DNA of 5,324 bases, taken from assembly GCA_023254815.1 (NCBI GenBank), contig JALRKI010000013.1:1-5324 (forward strand), given 5' to 3'. The notes under the pieces were generated by a model. It had not been told where the DNA came from. It was given only the letters and a program-made list of their open reading frames with translations, and searched no databases. Made by a program: the position numbers and the translations under genes. Each line of letters starts with the position of its first letter. Within the stretch, counting starts at the first letter, position 1. Origin of the DNA: Flavobacteriaceae bacterium (GTDB lineage Bacteria; Bacteroidota; Bacteroidia; Flavobacteriales; Flavobacteriaceae). Below, in pieces: positions 1 to 5,169 of this stretch.

Positions 1-676
1 GGACTTGGACGCTCTCATGAAACGGACCATGTTGAGGCCCATTCCTTCTGGGAAAGTATCTGTTAGCGCTGCTTTTTGGATGAGCTGTTTACTGACAATA
101 ACAGGATTAACTATTTTATATAATATTAACCAAAAAACGGCCATGTTTGGCGCTGTTTCTATATTTTTATATACGAGCGCCTACACCCCTTTAAAAACCA
201 AAACACCCCTTTCTGTTTTGGTTGGCGCTATTCCTGGAGCTATACCTTTCATGTTAGGATGGGTAGCTGCAACCAACGATTTTGATATAGAACCTGGGAT
301 GTTGTTTTTGATCCAATTTTTTTGGCAATTTCCACACTTTTGGGCGATTGGATGGTTTTTAGACGAAGATTATAAGAGGGCTGGATTTAAAATGCTGCCA
401 ACAGGCAAACCTGACAATGCCACAGCAGCTCAAATCATTTTTTATACCTTTTGGACTGTTCTTGTTTCTATTCTCCCTGCTTTTGGCATTACCGGACAGT
501 TGAGTCTTAGTCTAACTGCTGCAGTTTTAGTCGGATTGATTGGAATTGTAATGATTTATTTTGCGGTGAAATTATTCATTCATAAAACTACTGCTGCTGC
601 GCGTTCATTAATGCTTGTTAGTGTTTTATACATCACTTTGCTGCAAATCATTTACGTGGTAGATAAACTTTTATAA
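1..676 (+). CDS. cyoE: Protoheme IX farnesyltransferase (heme O synthase), 5'-truncated
   Basis: This integral membrane prenyltransferase of the UbiA superfamily adds a farnesyl group from farnesyl diphosphate to heme b, giving heme o, the precursor of heme a for aa3-type oxidases. The reading frame is open to the left edge, so about 75-85 N-terminal residues are missing against a usual length near 300. The visible part begins inside the first Asp-rich substrate/Mg site (DLDALMKRTMLRPIPSG, nt 2-52). It continues with YTPLKTKTPLS and GAIPGAIPFMLGWVAAT (nt 182-274), FFWQFPHFWAIGW (about nt 317-355), and the second Asp-rich motif DEDYKRAGFKMLP (nt 362-400). Several hydrophobic helices follow to the C terminus. 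The TTG at nt 5 and the ATGs at nt 17 and 29 lie inside the conserved motif and are not the true start. The stop is 2 nt before the next gene, which suggests co-transcription. The synonym is ctaB. The identification is very secure. Confidence 0.96.
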   Translation, partial: DLDALMKRTMLRPIPSGKVSVSAAFWMSCLLTITGLTILYNINQKTAMFGAVSIFLYTSAYTPLKTKTPLSVLVGAIPGAIPFMLGWVAATNDFDIEPGMLFLIQFFWQFPHFWAIGWFLDEDYKRAGFKMLPTGKPDNATAAQIIFYTFWTVLVSILPAFGITGQLSLSLTAAVLVGLIGIVMIYFAVKLFIHKTTAAARSLMLVSVLYITLLQIIYVVDKLL

Positions 677-678
677 TT

Positions 679-1257
679 ATGGATTTAACACAAGGAAGTA
701 CCGCCGAAAAGCAAAGCAGAGCCAGTAAAATGATGGTTATTGTAGGTATTGTGTCGTTGGTCATGACATTTGGAGGCTTGACCAGCGCCTTCATTGTCAG
801 CAGTTCTCGTCTCGATTGGCTGAATAATTACGTTTTACCAAAGGCTTTTACATGGAGTACTGCTTTTATTTTGGCAAGCAGTCTTTGTCTAGTTTTGGCC
901 CGAAGAGCACTCAAACAAAATCAAAGACAAAGAACATCGCTTTTTATTGCTTTGACTATTGTCAATGGGATAGCCTTTGCAGTAAGTCAGTTTAATGGGT
1001 TCAATCAAATTATTGCATTAGGTTACAACTTTACTGGCCCAACGAGCAACATAACCATGTCTTACATTTATGTGATCACTGTCTTACACATATTGCATGT
1101 TTTGGCTGGATTAATTTCCTTGGGTGTTGTATTGGTCATGAATCAAAAAGGAGCCTATTCAAAGTCTACTATGACTGGGTTTGATATGGCAGCTATTTTC
1201 TGGCATTTCGTCGATTTGCTTTGGCTTTATCTGTTCATATTTTTCGTTACTTTTTAA
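679..1257 (+). CDS. Cytochrome c oxidase subunit III family protein, short paralog
   Basis: This is a 192-residue membrane protein of the heme-copper oxidase subunit III family, the core-associated subunit without redox cofactors. Five hydrophobic helices are visible at about residues 18-42, 57-76, 85-112, 127-154 and 171-191, matching the five-helix bacterial form. The family signatures are the fourth-helix TVLHILHVLAGL (134-145) and the C-terminal FWHFVDLLWLYLFIFF (174-189). Two conserved acidic positions are lost. The first-helix residue equivalent to mitochondrial Glu90, in the S-E context, is Leu27 (IVSLVMTF). The glutamate of the Q-x-x-E-W/Y motif in helix 3 is Gly107 (QFNGF, 104-108). 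The ATG at nt 679 follows the cyoE stop by 2 nt, and no Shine-Dalgarno site is seen, as is normal in Bacteroidota. It is paired with a second subunit III gene downstream. Family membership is secure; its exact role beside the second paralog is not known to me. Confidence 0.92.
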   Translation: MDLTQGSTAEKQSRASKMMVIVGIVSLVMTFGGLTSAFIVSSSRLDWLNNYVLPKAFTWSTAFILASSLCLVLARRALKQNQRQRTSLFIALTIVNGIAFAVSQFNGFNQIIALGYNFTGPTSNITMSYIYVITVLHILHVLAGLISLGVVLVMNQKGAYSKSTMTGFDMAAIFWHFVDLLWLYLFIFFVTF

Positions 1258-1301
1258 TTTTTTTGGTTTTATTTAAACTAGGACAAAATTTTTGACTGAA
1301 T

Positions 1302-1335
1302 TTACCGTATAAACGCTCTTTTATTACCGCATAAA
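1302..1335 (+). repeat. Near-perfect 12-bp direct repeat upstream of the second subunit III gene
   Basis: TTACCGTATAAA (1302-1313) and TTACCGCATAAA (1324-1335) differ at one base and are 22 bp apart start to start, about two helical turns. The second copy also sits inside an inverted repeat, TTTTAT-N6-ATAAAA (1319-1336). Both copies end just before the candidate -7 element at 1341, the usual place for an activator or repressor site. The repeat is seen directly; its role as an operator is inference. Confidence 0.5.
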
Positions 1336-1348
1336 ATCATTATTTTTG
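1319..1348 (+). promoter_or_regulatory. Candidate Bacteroidota housekeeping promoter for the second subunit III operon
   Basis: TATTTTTG at 1341-1348, followed by CA, matches the Bacteroidota primary-sigma -7 consensus TAnnTTTG exactly. The -33 region is weak: TTTT at 1319-1322 with an 18-nt spacer instead of the expected TTTG/TTG. The predicted transcript start is about 1353-1356, leaving a short A-rich leader before the ATG at 1371. The 113-bp gap around it contains no gene and no clear terminator hairpin, so read-through from cyoE remains possible and this may be an internal promoter. Confidence 0.5.
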
Positions 1349-1370
1349 CAACAAATTAAATCTACATAAA

Positions 1371-2354
1371 ATGAGTTCAACACTCGCAAGCACAGGAACA
1401 GAAGGTAAAATTTGGGGAGGGGGAAGTGCCCCTTTAAAGGCCTCTTATGGAAAAATGATGATGTGGTTTTTCATTGTTTCTGACGCCTTGACCTTTTCGG
1501 GATTTCTTGCTGCGTATGGCTTTTCTCGATTCAAGTATATAGGATCATGGCCTATTGCCGATGAGGTATTTACACACGTTCCATTTGTTCACGGACAGGA
1601 ATTGCCAATGATTTACGTGGCCTTCATGACCTTTATCTTGATCATGTCCTCGGTTACCATGGTTTTGGCGGTTGATGCTGGACACCACATGAAAAAAAAC
1701 AAAGTCACTTGGTATTTGTTTCTAACTATCATTGGAGGGTTGATTTTCGTTGGTTCTCAAGCGTGGGAATGGGCCACATTTATCAAAGGAGATTATGGAG
1801 CAGTACAAACTAAGGGCGGTCAGATTTTACAATTTGTCAATGCTGATACTGGACACCGCTTGGCGCTGAGAGACTTCGCAACTCCTATTGAAAGTGAGCG
1901 CGAACAGCATTTGGCAAAAAATGGTATTTGGTTTGAAAGCGAAGGATCTCACACGACTTTTAACCTTCAAGAAGTAATTGCTGGAATGGAAACCCATTCG
2001 AATGTGATTGTTCGAACACAAAATTTGGACGCTCACGGAAAGAAAACTTTGTTGAGTAGAGAAGCTTCTTTGCACCAAATTAAAGCCAATGGCAAGCGGG
2101 TAGTAGAAGGAGCCAATTTGAAAGTCAACGAATACGGTTCTCCATTATTTGCAGATTTCTTCTTCTTCATCACTGGATTTCACGGATTCCACGTTTTTTC
2201 TGGAGTTGTCATCAACGTGATTATCTTCTTCAATGTCATCCTAGGGACTTATGAGAGAAGAAAAAATTATGAAATGGTGGAAAAAGTTGGATTGTACTGG
2301 CACTTTGTTGATTTGGTTTGGGTGTTTGTATTTACTTTTTTCTATCTGGTTTAA
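1371..2354 (+). CDS. Cytochrome c oxidase subunit III, long form with extramembrane insertion
   Basis: This is a 327-residue heme-copper oxidase subunit III, much longer than the roughly 190-210 residues usual for five-helix forms. Helix 1 (about 28-51) carries FIVSDALTFSGF, with Asp38 at the position of the conserved acidic residue (mitochondrial Glu90). Helix 2 is about 80-101. Helix 3 (about 113-137) ends in the canonical QAWEW (130-134). Helix 4 is about 260-292 with TGFHGFHVFSG (268-278), and helix 5 has YWHFVDLVWVFVF (309-321). Between helices 3 and 4 lies a hydrophilic stretch, about residues 142-256, rich in charged residues and His, with no cysteine and no hydrophobic segment. By homology to the known subunit III topology this loop faces the periplasm. 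Unlike the upstream paralog, this copy keeps both family carboxylates and looks like the standard subunit III. It is the first gene after the candidate promoter and is followed by the subunit IV gene after 21 nt. Confidence 0.94.
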   Translation: MSSTLASTGTEGKIWGGGSAPLKASYGKMMMWFFIVSDALTFSGFLAAYGFSRFKYIGSWPIADEVFTHVPFVHGQELPMIYVAFMTFILIMSSVTMVLAVDAGHHMKKNKVTWYLFLTIIGGLIFVGSQAWEWATFIKGDYGAVQTKGGQILQFVNADTGHRLALRDFATPIESEREQHLAKNGIWFESEGSHTTFNLQEVIAGMETHSNVIVRTQNLDAHGKKTLLSREASLHQIKANGKRVVEGANLKVNEYGSPLFADFFFFITGFHGFHVFSGVVINVIIFFNVILGTYERRKNYEMVEKVGLYWHFVDLVWVFVFTFFYLV

Positions 2355-2375
2355 AAAATATCGATCAATAAAATT

Positions 2376-2819
2376 ATGGGAGCTCACCAACACAAACTTT
2401 CAATTTTCAGAGGACTGATTAAATTCAAAACCAATACCCAAAAAATTTGGGGTGTTTTGGTTTTTCTTACCATTGTTACCGCCGTTGAAGTTGCACTTGG
2501 GATTTACAAACCAGAGGTCTTAATGACTGCTTTGCTTTCGCCCTTTGAGGGTGGATTTGGAGCGACTTTGGCCAACGTTTTTCTGTCCCCCTTTATTTTT
2601 TTAAAGCCGCTCAATCTTATTTTTATTCTATTGACCTTAGTCAAAGCTTACTACATCACCTGGGACTTCATGCACATGCGCGATGAAACCGTAGCTTTGA
2701 GACGGATGGTCGTCTGGACTGCAGTATTCTTAGTGGCATATCTCATTTTTATTCTTCTTCAAGAAGGTGGATACATTCAGAGTATATATAGCTCTGGTTA
2801 CATTAAAAGAGACTTTTAG
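2376..2819 (+). CDS. Cytochrome c oxidase subunit IV (CyoD/COX4_pro family)
   Basis: This is a 147-residue small accessory membrane subunit of a heme-copper oxidase. Three hydrophobic helices are visible at about residues 25-44 (WGVLVFLTIVTAVEVALGIY), 79-98 and 111-128. The family hallmark is the second helix, LTLVKAYYITWDFMHM (86-101), with Lys90 followed by aromatic residues and a C-terminal FMHM. A loop of about 30 residues between helices 1 and 2, containing SPFEGGFGATL, makes it longer than the roughly 110 residues of E. coli CyoD. This class of subunit is thought to support assembly or stability and binds no cofactor. The ATG at 2376 is preceded by A/T-rich sequence without a Shine-Dalgarno site and lies 21 nt after subunit III, so the two are almost certainly co-transcribed. 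Family assignment is confident; I give no symbol because cyoD, ctaF and coxD are all used. Confidence 0.88.
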   Translation: MGAHQHKLSIFRGLIKFKTNTQKIWGVLVFLTIVTAVEVALGIYKPEVLMTALLSPFEGGFGATLANVFLSPFIFLKPLNLIFILLTLVKAYYITWDFMHMRDETVALRRMVVWTAVFLVAYLIFILLQEGGYIQSIYSSGYIKRDF

Positions 2820-2843
2820 AAACGGAAAGAAATTCTGTTTCTG
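2817..2843 (+). other. Stem-loop starting at the subunit IV stop codon
   Basis: TAGAAACGG (2817-2825) pairs with CTGTTTCTG (2835-2843) to give a 9-bp stem with two G-U wobbles and a 9-nt A-rich loop. It includes the stop codon of the subunit IV gene. No T-run follows it, so a classical intrinsic terminator is unlikely. It could affect mRNA processing or 3'-end protection. Confidence 0.4.
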
Positions 2844-2851
2844 AATCTCAC

Positions 2852-2874
2852 AGTAAAAATATAATCGTTTTACT
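2852..2874 (+). other. Second stem-loop just upstream of the SCO-like gene start
   Basis: AGTAAAA (2852-2858) and TTTTACT (2868-2874) form a perfect 7-bp A/T-rich inverted repeat around a 9-nt loop. It ends 14 nt before the preferred GTG start and overlaps the in-frame stop TAA at 2874-2876. It could modulate translation initiation or bind a protein. It is too weak and lacks the trailing T-run needed for a confident terminator call. Confidence 0.4.
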
Positions 2875-2888
2875 AATACATTTTGGTT

Positions 2889-3611
2889 GTGAAAGCTGAT
2901 AAATCACTAAAAAAATTGCTTATTCTAGGCGTTTTGTTTTTACTTCCAGTTGTTTTCTTATTGTTCCTATATCCCTCGGTTCACAACTATACCCCACTTG
3001 AAGTCGTCAAAGAAAACGTTTCTGAACTTACTGCATTTGAATCTATCAATGGAGAGCCCGTTATGCTCAAAGATCATTTGACTGTTTTGGGGATTTTGAG
3101 CTATTCACCTAAGGATCAATCAACCGCTGTTTTAAATCTGAAGGAACTGATTTATGAAAAGTTTAAAGGGTTTAAAAAGTTTCAAATCATTTTGATTGCT
3201 CCCAATTCCGCCAAGGACGACTTGAGGAAACTCGAGGAAGAATTGTATTCTTACAGCGAATTGAAATATTGGCAATTTGCCATTGGCGATCCAGATAGTA
3301 TTGACCAATTCAAAAATAGTCTTCTAACCACAACCAGTAGAGATTCCGATAGTTTCAATCAGGTCTATATTATTGACAAGAACTTAAACCAAAGAGGCCG
3401 GTTTGATGATCGCTCAAAACCCGAATTGAAATCAAACGCAGCACCATATGGACTGTACAGTTACGATTGCACCAAAGTGGCCGATTTGAAAAACAAAATG
3501 AGCGAAGATCTCCGTATTTTGTTTACAGAATATCGTCAAAAGCGTAAAGGAACATTTGAGTCCGACAATCGAAGGAATGATAATTTGACTTCTTATGGCG
3601 AGAAAAACTAA
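2889..3611 (+). CDS. SCO-like thioredoxin-fold membrane-anchored protein lacking the copper-binding cysteines
   Basis: This is a 240-residue protein if it starts at GTG 2889. A TTG at 2883 would add two residues, and an in-frame TAA at 2874 bars any longer form. GTG is preferred because TTG starts are rarer. Lys-rich residues 1-9 and a hydrophobic stretch at about 9-28 form an N-terminal signal anchor, so the bulk should lie in the periplasm. The layout follows the SCO/thioredoxin fold. A beta strand LTVLGILSY (about 64-72) is followed by SPKDQS where SCO has CxxxC. A second strand, FQIILIAP, comes next, and VYIIDKNLNQRGRFDDR (about 159-175) resembles the SCO segment near the end of the fold. 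The only cysteine (about 194, SYDCTK) is not in a motif. The stop overlaps the canonical SCO gene by 17 nt. I recall a cysteine-less protein at this place in flavobacterial oxidase loci, annotated as hypothetical. Assembly scaffold or SCO partner is inference. Confidence 0.8.
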   Translation: MKADKSLKKLLILGVLFLLPVVFLLFLYPSVHNYTPLEVVKENVSELTAFESINGEPVMLKDHLTVLGILSYSPKDQSTAVLNLKELIYEKFKGFKKFQIILIAPNSAKDDLRKLEEELYSYSELKYWQFAIGDPDSIDQFKNSLLTTTSRDSDSFNQVYIIDKNLNQRGRFDDRSKPELKSNAAPYGLYSYDCTKVADLKNKMSEDLRILFTEYRQKRKGTFESDNRRNDNLTSYGEKN

Positions 3612-4344
3612 TTATTCATACATCGGCATCGCCTTTATTGTGCTGGTTTTTGGCATACTTTTCATTCCAAAAATCGTGGACCGCCTGTCTTCCGCAGATG
3701 TCGCCAGGGAGGAAAGTAGAACGCAAAACATTGGTCTTCAAACGGATAATGGAGATCCCTTGGCTTATGTCCTGTACAATGACGAAAAGCGAAAAGTGCC
3801 AGCTTTTTCATTTACCAACCAACAAGGGGAAACCATTAGCAATAAAGATTATCTGGGTAAGGTCTATGTCTTGGAGTTCTTCTTCACTACTTGCCCTTCG
3901 ATATGTCCAATCATGAATCGGAACTTGGTCACCATACAAAACCAATTTCCAGAAAGACAAGATTTTGGAATTGCTTCTATCACCATAAATCCTACGTTTG
4001 ACACGCCTGAGGTGCTTAATGCCTATGCCGAGAGCTATGGCGTTGTCAACCCCAATTGGCATTTTTTAACTGGCAACAAAGAGGCTATCTATGAGTTGGC
4101 TAATGTTGGATTCAACTTATTTGTTGCTGAAGATGTAGAGGTTGCAGGGGGGTTTGAGCATTCAGGAAATTTTGCTTTGATTGATAAAGAAGGTTATATT
4201 CGTTCCAGATTAGACGATTTTGGAAACCCAAAGATTTATTATTACGGGTTGAATGAAACACCAAATGAAGATAATGGGCAAAAAGAGGAAATATCAATAC
4301 TAATTCAAGACATAAATAAATTATTAAATGAGCATCCCTACTAA
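3595..4344 (+). CDS. SCO1/SenC/PrrC family copper chaperone for cytochrome oxidase assembly
   Basis: This is a 249-residue membrane-anchored periplasmic protein. An N-terminal hydrophobic anchor at about residues 9-25 (YIGIAFIVLVFGILFIP) is followed by a linker and a thioredoxin-fold domain starting near residue 66 (VPAFSFTNQQGE). The copper/redox site is complete: EFFFTTCPSICPIM has Cys100 and Cys104 in a CxxxC motif, and His189 lies in FEHSGNFALIDKEG (187-200). The family segment ITINPTFDTPEVLNAY (129-144) is also present. SCO proteins deliver or reduce copper for the CuA site in oxidase subunit II. The start codon lies inside the upstream SCO-like gene (17-nt overlap, different frame), and its own 3' end overlaps the DUF420 gene by 17 nt, so translational coupling is likely. 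The C-terminal tail of about 30 residues (ETPNEDNGQKEE onward) is hydrophilic and probably forms a terminal helix. The assignment is secure. Confidence 0.95.
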   Translation: MARKTNYSYIGIAFIVLVFGILFIPKIVDRLSSADVAREESRTQNIGLQTDNGDPLAYVLYNDEKRKVPAFSFTNQQGETISNKDYLGKVYVLEFFFTTCPSICPIMNRNLVTIQNQFPERQDFGIASITINPTFDTPEVLNAYAESYGVVNPNWHFLTGNKEAIYELANVGFNLFVAEDVEVAGGFEHSGNFALIDKEGYIRSRLDDFGNPKIYYYGLNETPNEDNGQKEEISILIQDINKLLNEHPY

Positions 4345-4861
4345 TAAAAATCCAAATAAGTTCAAGAAATTAATCATTGCGGTTTCAATTGCGATTCCTT
4401 TGGTTGTGGTTGTTCTTTTCAATATCAAACTGCCTAACGCGCCTTCCTTGAACTTTTTGCCACCAGTTTATGCGACCATCAATGGGATTACTGCAGCTTT
4501 GCTCATTGGCGCTCTGGTTGCTATAAAAAATCAAAAGCGTCGTATTCACCAAAGATTGATGCAACTAGCCTTGCTTTGTTCGGTGGTGTTTCTAGGAATG
4601 TACGTTGCCTATCATATGACCAGTGACTCAACCCCATATGGTGGTGCGGGACCAGTACGCTATTTGTACTTTTTCATCCTAACTACCCATATATTGTTAT
4701 CCATGGCGGTCATTCCTCTGGTATTGTTCACCTATTTGAGAGCATGGACCGGTGATTTTGAGAGACATAAAAAATTGGCTCGAATTACCTTTCCGATTTG
4801 GTTATATGTTGCTGTTACCGGTGTGGTCGTTTATTTGATGATTGCTCCCTATTACAGTTAA
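4328..4861 (+). CDS. DUF420 membrane protein, probable heme-copper oxidase assembly factor
   Basis: This 177-residue protein has five hydrophobic helices at about 13-33, 46-67, 77-96, 112-136 and 154-174. DUF420 features include PPVYATINGITAALLIGALVAIK (split over helix 2), RRIHQRLMQLAL (71-82), FLGMYVAYH (88-96), TTHILLSM (119-126), ERHKKLARITFPIWLYVAVT (about 145-164) and a C-terminal MIAPYY. Four histidines at 74, 96, 121 and 147 are near the ends of helices and are the obvious candidates for metal or heme ligands. DUF420 includes Bacillus YozB and the staphylococcal protein named CtaM, which I recall as needed for a functional aa3-type quinol oxidase. The genetic position here, directly after SCO, fits an assembly role. 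The ATG lies within the SCO 3' end (17-nt overlap), and the stop abuts the next ATG with no gap. The family call is strong; the biochemical role is open. Confidence 0.88.
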   Translation: MSIPTNKNPNKFKKLIIAVSIAIPLVVVVLFNIKLPNAPSLNFLPPVYATINGITAALLIGALVAIKNQKRRIHQRLMQLALLCSVVFLGMYVAYHMTSDSTPYGGAGPVRYLYFFILTTHILLSMAVIPLVLFTYLRAWTGDFERHKKLARITFPIWLYVAVTGVVVYLMIAPYYS

Positions 4862-5095
4862 ATGAAAGTCAGATTAACCAAAATACTTTTATTAATATTG
4901 TTGGCTCTAAGCTTTTCAACACAGTCTCAGTGTGCAATGTGTCGAGCAGTTCTTGAAAGTGAGGAAGGAAAAGGCACTGCCAAAGGTATTAATGACGGCA
5001 TTTTGTACCTCATGGCGATACCTTATCTTGTGGTCGGAGGAATAGGATTTTATCTATTTAAAATTTATCAACGAAAAAAGGAGGGTATTAATTAG
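4862..5095 (+). CDS. Small exported/membrane protein with CAMC motif, function unknown
   Basis: This 77-residue protein begins immediately after the DUF420 stop codon. Residues 1-22 look like a Sec signal peptide (MKVRLTKILL, then a Leu-rich core and a polar STQSQ end), with possible cleavage after Ser22. Cleavage there would leave a mature N terminus starting QCAMCRA, with Cys24 and Cys27 as a CxxC pair. A short acidic/Gly segment (LESEEGKGTAKGINDG, 31-46) leads to one transmembrane helix at about 48-66 (YLMAIPYLVVGGIGFYLF) and a basic tail (YQRKKEGIN) that would be cytoplasmic. The CxxC is not followed by His, so it is not a standard heme c site, and QSQC does not fit a lipobox. I recall similar CAMCR mini-proteins at this position in Bacteroidota genomes, without known function. 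Periplasmic thiol or copper handling during oxidase assembly is a guess from context. Confidence 0.82.
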   Translation: MKVRLTKILLLILLALSFSTQSQCAMCRAVLESEEGKGTAKGINDGILYLMAIPYLVVGGIGFYLFKIYQRKKEGIN

Positions 5096-5102
5096 ATATT
5101 AT

Positions 5103-5130
5103 TGTAACAAATTGTTCACCAATTAGTCTA
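5103..5130 (+). promoter_or_regulatory. Candidate ECF-sigma-type promoter for the ABC transporter gene
   Basis: TGTAAC (5103-5108) resembles the AAC-containing -35 element of ECF sigma promoters. After a 16-nt spacer comes AGTCTA (5125-5130), one base from the CGTCTA type -10 element. This spacing is the usual one for the class. Transcription would start near 5136-5139, giving a leader of about 30 nt before the ATG at 5170. The element lies in a 74-bp gap without a recognisable terminator. A short palindrome, AACAA-A-TTGTT (5106-5116), overlaps the -35. The match is by eye only. Confidence 0.38.
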
Positions 5131-5169
5131 ACCGATGCGATTCTTTTTCCATAGATCAAAATACTTTGT

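Noticed and set aside
1692..1699. Run of eight A in the second subunit III as a frameshift or slippage site
   Set aside because: The frame continues through conserved subunit III motifs on both sides, so there is no sign of a frameshift.
1827..2078. Open frame on the minus strand inside the second subunit III
   Set aside because: It is antisense to a strong conserved gene, has no recognisable domain or promoter, and is explained as a shadow of the coding strand.
2157..2169. TTC triplet repeat in the second subunit III
   Set aside because: It simply encodes FFFF at the start of helix 4, and four units are too few to treat as a variable repeat.
2877..2885. TACATTTTG resembling a -7 element before the SCO-like gene
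   Set aside because: The spacer has three bases instead of two, and its position would put the transcript start at or after the start codon.
3638..3916. Alternative plus-strand frame within the SCO gene
   Set aside because: It lies wholly inside SCO in another frame, and its translation has no family features.
3808..4297. Two minus-strand frames (3808-4062 and 4112-4297) opposite SCO
   Set aside because: Both are shadows of SCO without independent support.
4931..4942. CAMC as a heme c attachment site
   Set aside because: The CxxC is followed by Arg, not the His required by CxxCH.
1..5095. The whole cluster as an undescribed system
   Set aside because: The gene content and order fit a known flavobacterial heme-copper oxidase locus; only individual components are poorly characterised.
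5110..5124. AATTG-N5-CAATT as a transcription terminator after the CAMC gene
   Set aside because: The stem is only 5 bp, A/T-rich, and lacks a T-run; it also overlaps the candidate ECF promoter spacer.
5162..5169. TACTTTG resembling a Bacteroidota -7 element before the ABC transporter start
   Set aside because: It has one spacer base instead of two and ends 1 nt before the ATG, so transcription would begin inside the coding sequence.
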